Positions 36,960 to 46,204 of a DNA stretch of 64,000 nt are shown in pieces. The translations under genes and the position numbers were made by a program. Every line of letters begins with the position of its first letter. Within the stretch, counting starts at the first letter, position 1. The stretch is from Sphingopyxis macrogoltabida (GTDB lineage Bacteria; Pseudomonadota; Alphaproteobacteria; Sphingomonadales; Sphingomonadaceae). The notes beneath the pieces were generated by a model. It was not told where the DNA came from, did no database searches, and saw only the letters and a list, made by a program, of their open reading frames with translations. The stretch covers positions 2,607,001-2,671,000 of the forward strand of contig NZ_CP012700.1 in the NCBI RefSeq assembly GCF_001307295.1, given 5' to 3'.

Positions 36960-38314
36960 GCCAGCACCTCCTTCAGGGCGGTCGCAAAGGCGGCAATATC
37001 CGCCTCGGTGACGGTTTCGGTGACCGCGACGACTAGGCCATTTTCCAGCGCCGCGTTGTCGGGATACAGACGTCCGAGCGAGACCCCGCCGAGGATATCC
37101 TTTTCCGCGAGCTTGTGGATCACGGGGCGGGCCGCCGTCGGCAGCAGCAGCGTGAACTCGTTGAAGAAGCTCTCGTTCAGCACCGATACGCCGGGGAGCT
37201 TCGCCAGCTCCGCGGCCGCCGCCTTCGCCCGGCCATGGTTGATCGCCGCAAGCTGGCGCAACCCGGCTTCGCCGAGCAAGGTCATGTGGATGCTGAATGC
37301 CAGCGCACAAAGGCCTGAGTTTGTACAGATATTGCTCGTCGCCTTTTCGCGGCGGATATGCTGCTCGCGGGTCGACAGCGTCAGCACGAAGCCGCGCTTG
37401 CCGTTCGCGTCGACCGTCTCGCCGCACAGGCGCCCCGGCATCTGGCGGACATATTTGGCCTTGCACGCAAACAGCCCCACATAGGGCCCGCCGAACTGGA
37501 GCCCGACGCCGAGCGACTGGCCCTCGCCAACGACGATGTCGGCGCCCATTTCGCCGGGCGACTTGATCAGCCCAAGCGCGACCGGTTCGGTGACCACCGC
37601 GATCAGCAGCGCGCCGGCGGCCTGACACGCCGCGGCCAGCGCGCTCATATCGTCGATGCGGCCGAGGATATCGGGATATTGCACGACGACGCAGCTCGTC
37701 TCCTTGTCGATCGCCGCCGCGAGCGCCGCCCAATCGGTCCCGGTTTCGAGGCTCGGGTCACCGTCAACCAGCACATCACCGGTATATTTCGCCATCGTCC
37801 GCGCGACGCTGCGATAATGCGGGTGGAGCCCGGTCGACAGTAGCGCCTTGTTCCGGCGCGTGACGCGCCGCGCCATGACGATCGCCTCCCAGCAGGCGGT
37901 CGATCCGTCGTACATCGACGCATTGGCGACATCGGTGCCGAGGAGCCGCGCGACCTGCGACTGGAATTCGAACAGCATCTGCAACGTGCCCTGCGCGATT
38001 TCGGGCTGATAGGGCGTATAGGCGGTCAGGAACTCGCCGCGCTGGATCAGATGATCGACGCTGGCGGGCACATGGTGGCGATACGCCCCCGCGCCGAGGA
38101 AGAATGGCCCGTCACCGGCGGCGCGGTTCTTGCGCGCCAGCGCGCCCATATGACGCTCGACCGCCAGTTCGCTGGCCTGCATCGGCAGCCCCTCGATCGG
38201 GCCGGCGAGCCGCGCCTCGGCAGGGACGTCGGCGAACAGGTCGTCGATCGACGACGCGCCGATGACACCGAGCATCGCGCTGCGATCGTCGGCAGTGAGA
38301 GGGAGGTAGCGCAT
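36956..38314 (-). CDS. gcvPA: Glycine dehydrogenase (decarboxylating) subunit 1
   Basis: This 452-residue partner of gcvPB begins [19 protein letters not shown] and contains [20 protein letters not shown] and [16 protein letters not shown], the hallmark stretch of split GcvP subunit 1. Splitting of P-protein into two genes is common in alphaproteobacteria and firmicutes. It starts four bases after a glycosyltransferase-like gene that interrupts the expected gcvH-gcvPA order. Confidence 0.95.
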   Translation of the reverse strand: MRYLPLTADDRSAMLGVIGASSIDDLFADVPAEARLAGPIEGLPMQASELAVERHMGALARKNRAAGDGPFFLGAGAYRHHVPASVDHLIQRGEFLTAYTPYQPEIAQGTLQMLFEFQSQVARLLGTDVANASMYDGSTACWEAIVMARRVTRRNKALLSTGLHPHYRSVARTMAKYTGDVLVDGDPSLETGTDWAALAAAIDKETSCVVVQYPDILGRIDDMSALAAACQAAGALLIAVVTEPVALGLIKSPGEMGADIVVGEGQSLGVGLQFGGPYVGLFACKAKYVRQMPGRLCGETVDANGKRGFVLTLSTREQHIRREKATSNICTNSGLCALAFSIHMTLLGEAGLRQLAAINHGRAKAAAAELAKLPGVSVLNESFFNEFTLLLPTAARPVIHKLAEKDILGGVSLGRLYPDNAALENGLVVAVTETVTEADIAAFATALKEVLA

Positions 38315-38317
38315 ATG

Positions 38318-39136
38318 TTACTCCGGAGAAGAAGCGGAATTGGCGGCGAGAAGCTGGGCCACATCGGTCAGCGAGCCGCGGAAGATTGCGGGGCCGCTGT
38401 GGGTGACCTTGACCCACGGGGCGAGCCAGATGCGGAAACCCGCGTCGCGGACACGGCGGCAAAAGGCATAGTCGTCGGAGAGCAGCGACCGCGTTTCAGG
38501 GTCGATCATCGGATAGAAAAACGCGTGAACCTCCTCGCCCAGCCGGTGCGCCTGCCGCTCGGCCGGGTCGGGACGAAAGGCCGTGTCGGGGTAGCGCGCC
38601 CGCATCCCTTCGAGCACGTCGCGGCGGATCAGCATCATCGCGGTCCCGACATGCGCCAGTTCGACGAGGTCGGAGAGCGCAAACCCCTGTTCGGGGTGAA
38701 GAAACTGCAGCGCGAACTCGCCTGCGAAGCGCTGCAGGTCCGACGGATTATCCTTTGCCAGCCCCGCTTCGACTGCACGGGCGACGTTCCGCCAGTTCGT
38801 CATCCGCCGCGGATAGGCGGCGCCGAGCACGCCGCAGTCCGGATGGCCGTCCATCGCGCGCACGATCGAAAAAACGTCTTCCGCCGCGAAATCGATATCG
38901 GCATCGACGAACAGCAAGTGCGTGCAGTCGCTGGCGAGGAACATCGCCGTCAGCATGTTGCGTGCGCGGGTGATCGACGGCTGGTAGAGGATGAACTCGA
39001 ACCGTACCGGCACCCCCGCCGCCTGCGCCTTCAGCGCGAGGTCGAGCGCGGCGCGGACATAGGTGCCCTGCGCCCCGTCATAGATGGGCGTCGCCACCAT
39101 CAGGCGGCAGTTGGCTAGGGCGTCGGTGGTCGTCAC
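38318..39136 (-). CDS. Glycosyltransferase-like protein inside the gcv operon
   Basis: This 272-residue protein has a nucleotide-sugar-transferase-like fold: MVATPIYDG at the start, ITRARNMLTAMFLAS, and the metal-binding acidic motif LLFVDADIDF (about residues 94-103), similar to ANP1/GT2-type enzymes. A late SDDYAFCRRVRDAGFRIWL matches the acceptor-side ED(x)xxxR-type region. It is read from a GTG at 39136 behind GGAGGAAGC and ends four bases before gcvPA. Substrates are unknown. Its place between gcvH and gcvPA is unexpected for glycine cleavage. Confidence 0.75.
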   Translation of the reverse strand: MTTTDALANCRLMVATPIYDGAQGTYVRAALDLALKAQAAGVPVRFEFILYQPSITRARNMLTAMFLASDCTHLLFVDADIDFAAEDVFSIVRAMDGHPDCGVLGAAYPRRMTNWRNVARAVEAGLAKDNPSDLQRFAGEFALQFLHPEQGFALSDLVELAHVGTAMMLIRRDVLEGMRARYPDTAFRPDPAERQAHRLGEEVHAFFYPMIDPETRSLLSDDYAFCRRVRDAGFRIWLAPWVKVTHSGPAIFRGSLTDVAQLLAANSASSPE

Positions 39137-39146
39137 GCTTCCTCCC

Positions 39147-39166
39147 CCCCTCCCGCGCGGGAGGGG
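39147..39166. repeat. 20-base perfect palindrome between gcvH and the glycosyltransferase gene
   Basis: CCCCTCCCGCGCGGGAGGGG is self-complementary along its whole length. It lies one base before the ribosome-binding site of the glycosyltransferase-like gene and 8 bases after the gcvH stop. In RNA it would form a hairpin that could stop the riboswitch-controlled transcript or hide the downstream start. Confidence 0.75.
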
Positions 39167-39173
39167 CGCTGGA

Positions 39174-39545
39174 TTACAGATCGTCGCAGAAGGCCTTGTA
39201 AGCCGCCGCGTTCATCAGGCCGTCGAGCTGGCCTTTGTTGGCCAGCGTCATGCGGAAAAACCAGCCTTCGCCCTCGGGGTCCGAGTTGACGAGCGCGGGA
39301 TCTTCCTCGAGCTGGCCGTTGCCTTCGGTGACGGTGCCGTCGACCGGCGCATAGACGTCACTCGCCGCTTTCACCGATTCGACCACCGCGGCATCGCCAC
39401 CCGCGGTCAGTTCGGCGCCGGTATCGGGAACCTCGACGAAGACGATGTCGCCAAGCTGGCCCTGCGCGAAATCGGTGATGCCGACGGTCGCGATGTCGCC
39501 ATCGACGTCGATCCACTCATGCTCTTCGGTATAATAACGCGGCAT
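39174..39545 (-). CDS. gcvH: Glycine cleavage system H protein
   Basis: This 123-residue lipoyl carrier has its lipoylation Lys59 in VVESVKAAS and the family beginning [19 protein letters not shown]. It shuttles the aminomethyl group from GcvP to GcvT. It follows gcvT after three bases on the same transcript. Confidence 0.96.
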   Translation of the reverse strand: MPRYYTEEHEWIDVDGDIATVGITDFAQGQLGDIVFVEVPDTGAELTAGGDAAVVESVKAASDVYAPVDGTVTEGNGQLEEDPALVNSDPEGEGWFFRMTLANKGQLDGLMNAAAYKAFCDDL

Positions 39546-39548
39546 CGG

Positions 39549-40685
39549 TCAGCCTCCCTGTTTACGGACATAATTATGGGGAACGAAGGGCATCGCCGCG
39601 ACGGTGCAATGCACCCGCTTGCCGCGCACCTCGGCGGCGATCGCCGTGCCGGGTGCGGCATGGTCGCGGGGGACATAACCCATGGCGATCGGCGCGCCGA
39701 CGCTCGGCGCGAAGCCGCCCGAGGTCACGATGCCGATTTCGGTGTTGCCGTCGAACAGCTTCGCGCCCTCACGCACCGGCAGCTTGCCGTCGACCAGCAG
39801 ACCGACGCGCTTGCGCGGGCTGCCGTCGGCCAAATGACCGAGGATGCGCGCCGCGCCCGGGAAACCGCCTTCCTCGCGGCGGCGCTTGCTGATCGCGAAC
39901 GCCAGATCGCCTTCGATGGGGTCGGTCGTCGGGTCGAGGTCGTGGCCGTAAAGCGGCAGGCCGGCTTCAAGCCGCAGGCTGTCGCGCGCGCCAAGGCCGA
40001 TCGGCTTCACTTCGGGCTCCGCTGTCAGGCGATTTACAAACTCCTCGACCCAATCGGCCGATATGGAGATCTCAAACCCATCCTCACCGGTATAGCCGGA
40101 GCGACTGATCCACAGATCTACGTCAATCCAGCGGAACTCGTCGCCCTGCATGAAAACAAGCTTCTCAACCCCGGGAACAAGTCGGGATAGCACAGCGACA
40201 GCTTGCGGCCCTTGCAGGGCGAGAAGCGCCTGTTCGTCAGCGTGATTCAGGACGATCTCGTCCGGCAGATGCTCACGCAGATGGGCAATATCATCATATT
40301 TAACCGCGCCGTTCACAACGACATAGAGGCCATGCTCCGTGCGCGTGACCATCAAATCGTCGAGAATGCCTCCGTCGTCGGCCAACAGAAGCGAATAGCG
40401 CATCCTGTTCTCGCCGAGCTTGACGAAGTCTCCCGGAGCGAGGGCTTCCAAAGCTTCTTCGGCACCTTCACCAAACAGGGAAAGCTGGCCCATATGGCTG
40501 ACGTCGAACAGACCTGCATTCTCGCGCACCCACAGATGCTCGGCCATGATGCCTTCATACTGGATCGGCATCCAATATCCGGCGAACTCGACCATTCGCG
40601 CGCCGTGGTCGCGGTGCCAGGCGTCGAGCGGCAGGGTCGCGGTCGGCACCGCAAACTCTTCGCCCGTCTGTTCATTTTCGGTCAT
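39549..40685 (-). CDS. gcvT: Aminomethyltransferase (glycine cleavage T protein)
   Basis: This 378-residue enzyme releases ammonia and makes methylene-tetrahydrofolate. It has the family start VEFAGYWMPIQYEG, GLFDVSHMGQ, a late SRSGYTGEDGFEISI and GLGARDSLRLEAGLPLYGHD. The ATG at 40685 has GGGAGACTGAC upstream; an upstream Met (40706) is possible. A tandem glycine riboswitch lies before it. Bases about 40015-40560 have GC near 56% and rare codons (ATA, TTT, GTA, AAT), while both flanks are near 70%, so the middle of the gene looks replaced by recombination although the protein stays intact. Confidence 0.95.
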   Translation of the reverse strand: MTENEQTGEEFAVPTATLPLDAWHRDHGARMVEFAGYWMPIQYEGIMAEHLWVRENAGLFDVSHMGQLSLFGEGAEEALEALAPGDFVKLGENRMRYSLLLADDGGILDDLMVTRTEHGLYVVVNGAVKYDDIAHLREHLPDEIVLNHADEQALLALQGPQAVAVLSRLVPGVEKLVFMQGDEFRWIDVDLWISRSGYTGEDGFEISISADWVEEFVNRLTAEPEVKPIGLGARDSLRLEAGLPLYGHDLDPTTDPIEGDLAFAISKRRREEGGFPGAARILGHLADGSPRKRVGLLVDGKLPVREGAKLFDGNTEIGIVTSGGFAPSVGAPIAMGYVPRDHAAPGTAIAAEVRGKRVHCTVAAMPFVPHNYVRKQGG

Positions 40686-40744
40686 GTCAGTCTCCCGCGG
40701 TTGCATGACGAACGCGCGGCCCTCTGCCGCGGTTTCCGCCATGC

Positions 40745-40943
40745 CCCCTCTGTCACGGGAACCTGAGAGTTTTCCCCCTTGGGCCGAATATGGCGCCGGG
40801 GTTACCCCTTCGGTGGTTCCGGCAACCGCCGGAACGCTTTCCAGAGTGTCCGTTCCAGCCAGCGCGGTCCTTTGACCTGAGAGTTTCCGGGGCGGTTGCT
40901 CCTTCGGTGGTGGGTGCCGGTTGCCCTGCCCCACGCTCTCCCG
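40745..40943 (-). ncRNA. Tandem glycine riboswitch controlling gcvT
   Basis: Read on the minus strand, two aptamers follow each other, each with the conserved CACCGAAGG-core and ACTCTCAGG-core of glycine riboswitches. The plus strand shows these as CCTGAGAGTTT (40876-40886) with CTCCTTCGGTGG (40899-40910), and CCTGAGAGTTT (40762-40772) with ACCCCTTCGGTGG (40804-40816). It begins downstream of a spacer (40944-41011) with no gene, where the promoter should be, and the coding start follows 60 bases after it. Below it two CCGCGG copies (40727-40732 and 40695-40700), the second next to the ribosome-binding site, could pair and act as the expression switch. Glycine would turn on its own breakdown. 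Confidence 0.93.
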
Positions 40944-41011
40944 CGCGGCCGGTCGAATCCCGTGACGGAACCCGACAGACGCCCGAGCCTTGGCGCCGCC
41001 CGGCAAAGGAG

Positions 41012-41659
41012 TCAATCGGCGAGCGCGCGGATCGCGTCGTTTTCGTGCACATGGGCGCCGGACCCGCCCGTTCCGGCAAGCCGGACAATCGCCGCGGCCA
41101 CGGTCGCGCCGGGAATCGAGCGATAGCGGCGCAGCGATCCGTGCATCAATGCGTCGGTGAGCGGCGCTGCGAGCATCGCGATCCCCTCGCCCAGCCGCGG
41201 CGGCCCCTGCCGGTCGCCCGTCAGCAGGCCGGGCCGCAGGATATCGAGCCGCTCGAAACCGAGCCCGCGCAGCGCCTCCTCGACCTCGCCCTTGGTGCGC
41301 AGGTAGAAATTGCGGCTCTTCGCCGCCGCGCCGACCGAGCTGACCGCGATCAGATGCGACGTCCCGGCGTCTTTCGCCGCCGCCGCGACCGCCAGCACCA
41401 GATCATGATCGACGGCGCGAAATGCCGCTTCCGACCCCGCCTGACGGATAGTTGTGCCGAGGCACGAGATGAGGATGGCCGGCCTCTCGGCCGCGATGAT
41501 GCCGGGCCAGCGATCGGGCGCGGCGCGCTGCAGCCGGTGCTGTGGGGGAAAATCTCCCGTATCGCGCCGCGCGAGGATCGTCAGCGGCTGTGCTGTCGCC
41601 TGCTCGGCGACCGATCGCCCGATCATGCCGGTCGCGCCGACGATCAATGCGTCAGGCAT
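41012..41659 (-). CDS. NAD(P)H-binding (atypical SDR) protein
   Basis: This 215-residue protein is a Rossmann-fold NAD(P)-binding protein of the YbjT/HTATIP2-like group, beginning MPDALIVGATGMIGRSVAEQ with GxxGxxG and containing ISCLGTTIRQAGSEAAF and YLRTKGEVEEAL (YxxxK-type region). The catalytic role is unknown. The ATG at 41659 overlaps the dGTPase stop by eight bases, giving the last gene of the transcript extending from the division cluster. It stops 68 bases before the glycine riboswitch. Confidence 0.82.
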   Translation of the reverse strand: MPDALIVGATGMIGRSVAEQATAQPLTILARRDTGDFPPQHRLQRAAPDRWPGIIAAERPAILISCLGTTIRQAGSEAAFRAVDHDLVLAVAAAAKDAGTSHLIAVSSVGAAAKSRNFYLRTKGEVEEALRGLGFERLDILRPGLLTGDRQGPPRLGEGIAMLAAPLTDALMHGSLRRYRSIPGATVAAAIVRLAGTGGSGAHVHENDAIRALAD

Positions 41660-42824
41660 GCGCCAACGCCCCCGGCACGGCATCGCGGCCAAAGATGTCG
41701 GCATAGCGGTTGATGGCAAAGCGGTCGGTCATCCCGGCAATATAGTCACCGATATGGCGCACTGTCGCGCCTTCTTCGCCGGGCAAGCGCGATGACCAGT
41801 CTTCGCCCATCAACCGGGGATCGTCGGCATAGGCCGCGAACAGCCGCCCGATCACCTCGCTTGCCGCCCCCGCCGCGGCAAGCTGTTCGGGATGGTGATA
41901 AAGATTGGTGTACATGAAACGCTTGAGTTCGCGCTCTTCGGCGGCAAGGCCTGCCGAAAACCCGCCGAGCGGCCGCCCGGCGGCGCGCACCTCCTCGACG
42001 CTCGCGACGCCCGCCGCCGCGACATTTGCCTGCGTCGACGCGATGACGTCGTTGACCATCACGCCGATCTGGTCGCGGACAAGTTCGCGCAGCAGACGGT
42101 CGCGCGGCGCCCCGGGAAAGCGATCCTCGACGGCGCGATAATTGGCGGCGACAAACGGCTGCTCCATCAACTGACCCAGATCGAGCAGCCCCGCGCGCAG
42201 GCCGTCGTCGATATCGTGATTGTCATAGGCGATGTCGTCGGCGACGGCCGCGATCTGCGCCTCAAGGCTGGCATGGCTGGACAGGTCGAGCCGAAAGTCC
42301 GCGTCGATTTCGGACAGCGCCCAGCCCGGCCGGGTCACCGGACCATTATGCTTTGCGAGCCCTTCGAGCGTTTCCCACGTCAGATTGAGCCCGTCGAAGC
42401 GCGGATAGGGACATTCGAGCCGCGCGAGCGTGCGCAACGTATGGCCATTATGGTCGAAGCCGCCGTGCGCGGCCATCGCGGCCTTCAAAGCATCCTCGCC
42501 CGCATGGCCGAAGGGGGGATGGCCGATATCGTGGGCAAGGCAAAGCGCCTCGGTCAGATCTTCGTTGAGCCCCAGCGCGCGCGCGATGCCGCGGCCGATC
42601 TGTGCGACCTCGATGCTGTGGGTCAGGCGGACGCGATAATGGTCGCCATCGGGCGCGACGAACACCTGGGTCTTGTGACGCAGGCGGCGGAAAGCGATCG
42701 AGTGGATGATCCGGTCGCGATCGCGCTGAAAGGCATCGCGCGGCCCGCGGACGACGCGGCCGACCTCTTCATAACGGCGTCCGCGGCTCTGCGCGGGATC
42801 GCTGGCGCACTCCGCGACACTCAC
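41652..42824 (-). CDS. dgt: dGTP triphosphohydrolase-like HD-domain protein
   Basis: This 390-residue protein has the HD-superfamily metal motif with His in LTHSIEV, HD in CLAHDIGHPPFGHAGED, and a later Asp, plus AFRRLRHKTQVF and RVRLTHSIEVAQIGRGIA typical of dNTP triphosphohydrolases. It should convert dGTP (or other dNTPs) to deoxynucleoside and triphosphate. The start is a GTG overlapping the upstream SPOR-protein stop (GTGA). Many alphaproteobacteria carry such a gene; its co-translation with a cell-wall-binding protein after ftsZ is notable. Confidence 0.9.
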   Translation of the reverse strand: MSVAECASDPAQSRGRRYEEVGRVVRGPRDAFQRDRDRIIHSIAFRRLRHKTQVFVAPDGDHYRVRLTHSIEVAQIGRGIARALGLNEDLTEALCLAHDIGHPPFGHAGEDALKAAMAAHGGFDHNGHTLRTLARLECPYPRFDGLNLTWETLEGLAKHNGPVTRPGWALSEIDADFRLDLSSHASLEAQIAAVADDIAYDNHDIDDGLRAGLLDLGQLMEQPFVAANYRAVEDRFPGAPRDRLLRELVRDQIGVMVNDVIASTQANVAAAGVASVEEVRAAGRPLGGFSAGLAAEERELKRFMYTNLYHHPEQLAAAGAASEVIGRLFAAYADDPRLMGEDWSSRLPGEEGATVRHIGDYIAGMTDRFAINRYADIFGRDAVPGALAHA

Positions 42825-44680
42825 TTGACCGGATCGACTTCCTGGCCGGCCTCGCTGTTGAACAGGAAGCCGTCGCCGCCCGCCTTCTTGTAGCTCGCAA
42901 GCCAGTCTTGCGCCGCCTTACGGTCCTTGAACGGTCCGACGAGCAGGCGGCGGGTCCGCCCCCATTCGGCGGTAGCGGCCGACTTGCCCTTGAAAATATC
43001 GGGACTCTTCTTGGCGAATTTACCGAAATCGGTCGCCAGCGCCCTGGCATTGGCGCCCGTCGCGACCTGCACCCAGATGCGCGCCGGGTTGGCCTTTTTC
43101 TCGGCCGCTTCCTCTTTCGCCTTGGCCTCGGCTTCGGCCTTCGCTTTCGCCGCAGCGGCTTCCTTCTCGCGCTTCGCCGCCTCTGCGGCTTCGGCGCGGC
43201 GGCGATCTTCCTGCAGCTTTGCCAGCGTGTCGGCGCCGATTGCATCGGCCGGGCGCGCCAGTTCCTCGGCCGGAATCTCGATCGATCCAGCGATATCGGC
43301 GAGCGACGCGAGCGGCGCAGCATTGACGGGTGCTGGCGCAGCGACGGCAGCAGCAGGCGCGGGGGCCGGCGTCGAAGGCAGCGGCACGGCCGCAGGCTGC
43401 GGCGACGTCGACGAAGGCTGCGCCGCCGGAGCAGGCACTGGTGCTGGCGTTGGCGACGACCGGATATCGGCAATCGAGAAGCCCGGTCCGACCGGCCCGG
43501 CATCACGGTTCACCGCCACACCGATCGGCGCTGCCGTTGGAGTCGGCGCAGGAGCGAATGTCGGTGTCGGAGTCGGCGTTGGCGCCGGGGTCGGAAGAGC
43601 TGCGATAACGGTCGGGGCCGGGGCCGGTGTCGGTGTCGGTGTCGGCGCGGGTGCCGGCCGCGGCGCGGGTGTCGATGCCGGCGCCATCTGGATCGGGGTT
43701 CGCGGCGCCGCGGCGGGTGCTTCGGCAATGCGGCGGACGGGAGCTGCCGGCACCGTTTCGCGCGCCCGTTCACGATCGCTGCCCTGCCGTCGCTTACCCG
43801 ATGTCGATGCCGGGGCGGGGGCCGGAGCGGGCGTTGCCGCCGCGACCTGCACCGGTTTGCGCCGTGGCCCCAACTCGCCGGCAGGGAAGCGCCCGAAATG
43901 TGCCGCGGCGGCCTGTTGCGCCGGATTGAGCCGGTCCATCTTGGTCAGATAAGGCAGAATATTCTGCGCAAGTTGCGGCGGCATCGTCGCATTGACGACC
44001 TGTGTCGCCTCATCCTCGCGCCCCGCAATCGCCAGCATCATCGCGCGCAGCCGCCAGGCACCGCGATCCTGCGCCCGCAATTGCGGCGTCAGCAGCTGGA
44101 TACCGCGATCCGCCTGCCCGCTGATCGCCAGTGACAGCGCAAAGCGGCGCGTCAATTCGTCATTGGGCGCGATCGACAGCGCGAGTTGATAGTCGCGCTG
44201 CGCCGCGTCCTGCTGCCCGAGCAGGTCGCGCGCCAGTCCGCGATCGGCGAGGAACAGCCGTTCCGGCGCCCCGAGAAGCTGGGCTTCGCCGAAATAGTCG
44301 AGCGCACGGGTCGGATTTTCCATGTGGACCGCCGCCGATCCAAGCGCCGCCTTGACCGCGCCATCGCGCGGGTTGGCCTGCTCGGCGCGAGCGAGAAATC
44401 CCAGCGCAGCGCGATAATCCTCAAGGTCGATCGAAGCCCGGCCGGCGTCGAGCAGCGCGGCAGGATCGCTATTGTTCGCCGCAATGCGCGCCAGCGCCGA
44501 CGACAGCAGCGTCCGCGCCGCGGTGCGTTTGTCCATCGCGGCCTTGGTCGCCGCATCTGGCGGCGTGACCTGCATGGCCAGCGCCGGCGATACGATCGCC
44601 GTACCGAGCGACAGGGCGAAGAACGCGCGGGCGAGATGCCGCACGCGTCCCCGCCTGCCCGTCCAGTTTACTCGCCGCAT
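42821..44680 (-). CDS. Exported TPR and SPOR-domain protein
   Basis: This ~619-residue protein has a cleavable signal (MRRVNWTGRRGRVRHLARAF region, then a hydrophobic core ending SPALA), a TPR-like helical array (about residues 50-240), a long Pro/Ala/Thr-rich linker with (PTPTPTP)-like runs (about 255-440), a charged coiled coil (about 480-520) and a C-terminal SPOR domain (about 535-615, RIWVQVATGANARALATDFG). SPOR domains bind denuded septal peptidoglycan, so it probably acts at the division site. It follows ftsZ by 63 bases. Starts at 44716 or 44719 would add 12-13 residues; the ATG at 44680 fits the signal best. Confidence 0.87.
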   Translation of the reverse strand: MRRVNWTGRRGRVRHLARAFFALSLGTAIVSPALAMQVTPPDAATKAAMDKRTAARTLLSSALARIAANNSDPAALLDAGRASIDLEDYRAALGFLARAEQANPRDGAVKAALGSAAVHMENPTRALDYFGEAQLLGAPERLFLADRGLARDLLGQQDAAQRDYQLALSIAPNDELTRRFALSLAISGQADRGIQLLTPQLRAQDRGAWRLRAMMLAIAGREDEATQVVNATMPPQLAQNILPYLTKMDRLNPAQQAAAAHFGRFPAGELGPRRKPVQVAAATPAPAPAPASTSGKRRQGSDRERARETVPAAPVRRIAEAPAAAPRTPIQMAPASTPAPRPAPAPTPTPTPAPAPTVIAALPTPAPTPTPTPTFAPAPTPTAAPIGVAVNRDAGPVGPGFSIADIRSSPTPAPVPAPAAQPSSTSPQPAAVPLPSTPAPAPAAAVAAPAPVNAAPLASLADIAGSIEIPAEELARPADAIGADTLAKLQEDRRRAEAAEAAKREKEAAAAKAKAEAEAKAKEEAAEKKANPARIWVQVATGANARALATDFGKFAKKSPDIFKGKSAATAEWGRTRRLLVGPFKDRKAAQDWLASYKKAGGDGFLFNSEAGQEVDPVK

Positions 44681-44743
44681 GGGCAAATCATCCCGAGTTC
44701 CGGCCGCCTTGCCCATCAAATCGCTGCGGCCGTGCGAGCCCCG

Positions 44744-46204
44744 TTACTGGTTGTTCTGCCGCCCAAGAAAGCGCGGAATATCCACCCCGTCTTCCTTCTC
44801 TGCCTCTTCGCCATCGACCTGCGTCGATCCGCGCGACAGCCGCGACATCCGCTCGAACAGCGTCCCGCCGCCGACCCCGCGTGCCGGCGATTCGGCGGCC
44901 GGAGCAGCGGGCGACGGCGCCGGACGATATTCGGCAACCGGCGCTTCGGGCTGGCCGAGCACCAGTTCGTCGGCGGTGTCGTCGTATGTCGCCGCGACCT
45001 CCGACAAGACCATTGGCTCTTCTTCGGCTTCAGCCGCCGGAGCTTCGGGCTGGACATCGTCGTTGAGCGAGAAACCCGGCGCCGGATCGTTGTCGGTTGC
45101 CGGCGCCGCTTCTGCGACGGGTTCCTCCGCCACAACCGGCTCAATCGTTTCCTCGACGACCGGCGCCGGCGCCGCCGTGCGCGCCGGCGCGAAGGAGAAG
45201 CTGCGCGTCGCAGGCGAAGCCTGCGCCGCCGTTTCGCCATTGCTGTCAATGCCGGTCGCGACGACCGAAACGCGAATCTTGCCGTCAAGGCTGTCGTTGA
45301 AGGCGCTGCCCCAGATGATATTGGCGTCGGGATCGACCAGCTCGCGGATATGGTTCGCGGCTTCGTCGACTTCCATCAGGCGCATATCTTCGCCGCCGGT
45401 GATCGAGATGATGACGCCCTTTGCGCCCGCCATCGACACACCGTCGAGCAGCGGGTTGGCGATGGCTTTCTGCGCGGCTTCGAGCGCGCGGCCGTCGCCT
45501 TCCGCTTCGCCGGTGCCCATCATCGCCTTGCCCATTTCGCGCATCACGCTGCGCACGTCGGCGAAGTCGAGGTTGATGAGGCCGGGCATGACCATCAGGT
45601 CGGTAATCCCGCGAACGCCCTGCTGGAGCACTTCGTCGGCCATCGTGAACGCTTCCTTGAACGTCGTGTTCGGGTTGGCGACGAGGAAGAGATTCTGGTT
45701 CGGAATGACGATCAGCGTGTCGACATGATCCTGCAGCTCGGCGATGCCGGCATCTGCGGACCGCATGCGGCGCTGGCCCTCGAAAGTGAAGGGCTTGGTC
45801 ACGACGCCGACGGTCAGAATGCCACGGTCGCGCGCCGCCTTGGCGATCACCGGGGCAGCACCGGTACCGGTACCGCCGCCCATGCCGGCGGCGACGAAGC
45901 ACATGTGCGCACCGTTCAGCGCCTCTTCGACCTGCGCGATGCTTTCTTCGGCTGCGGCGCGGCCGACCTCGGGCCGTGACCCCGCACCCAGACCCTGGGT
46001 GATCTGCGTCCCCAGCTGGATGCGCCGTTCGGCCGGCGAGGCGTTGAGCGCCTGCGCATCGGTGTTGGCGACGATGAAATCGACGCCCTCGACACGCGCG
46101 GCAATCATGTTGGCGATGGCATTGCCCCCTGCGCCACCGACGCCGATCACCGCAATCCGCGGCTTCAGCTCATCGACCTGCGGCGGGCCAATATTGATGC
46201 TCAT
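44744..46204 (-). CDS. ftsZ: Cell division protein FtsZ
   Basis: This 486-residue tubulin homologue forms the Z ring. GTP-binding motif [13 protein letters not shown] spans residues 106-118, and the T7 loop appears as [11 protein letters not shown]. After the core (~320 residues) comes an acidic Pro/Ala-rich linker of about 150 residues and the C-terminal conserved peptide [12 protein letters not shown], which recruits FtsA and other partners. The ATG at 46204 has GGGAGAT upstream; a longer frame is not used. It has its own leader of 152 bases after ftsA. Confidence 0.97.
   Translation of the reverse strand: MSINIGPPQVDELKPRIAVIGVGGAGGNAIANMIAARVEGVDFIVANTDAQALNASPAERRIQLGTQITQGLGAGSRPEVGRAAAEESIAQVEEALNGAHMCFVAAGMGGGTGTGAAPVIAKAARDRGILTVGVVTKPFTFEGQRRMRSADAGIAELQDHVDTLIVIPNQNLFLVANPNTTFKEAFTMADEVLQQGVRGITDLMVMPGLINLDFADVRSVMREMGKAMMGTGEAEGDGRALEAAQKAIANPLLDGVSMAGAKGVIISITGGEDMRLMEVDEAANHIRELVDPDANIIWGSAFNDSLDGKIRVSVVATGIDSNGETAAQASPATRSFSFAPARTAAPAPVVEETIEPVVAEEPVAEAAPATDNDPAPGFSLNDDVQPEAPAAEAEEEPMVLSEVAATYDDTADELVLGQPEAPVAEYRPAPSPAAPAAESPARGVGGGTLFERMSRLSRGSTQVDGEEAEKEDGVDIPRFLGRQNNQ

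Noticed and set aside
36960..37733. Upstream extension of gcvPB inside gcvPA
   Set aside because: The frame is open but the ATG at 36959 overlaps the gcvPA stop and starts right at family homology; the upstream part is a shadow of gcvPA.
40748..41015. Long open frame extending gcvT upstream through the riboswitch
   Set aside because: The DNA matches tandem glycine aptamers, and a good ribosome-binding site supports the start at 40685.
43560..43680. Short tandem repeats resembling a microsatellite (GTCGGTGTCGGTGTC)
   Set aside because: They encode the Pro/Thr-rich linker of the SPOR protein and stay in frame; no reason to call them a separate element or CRISPR.
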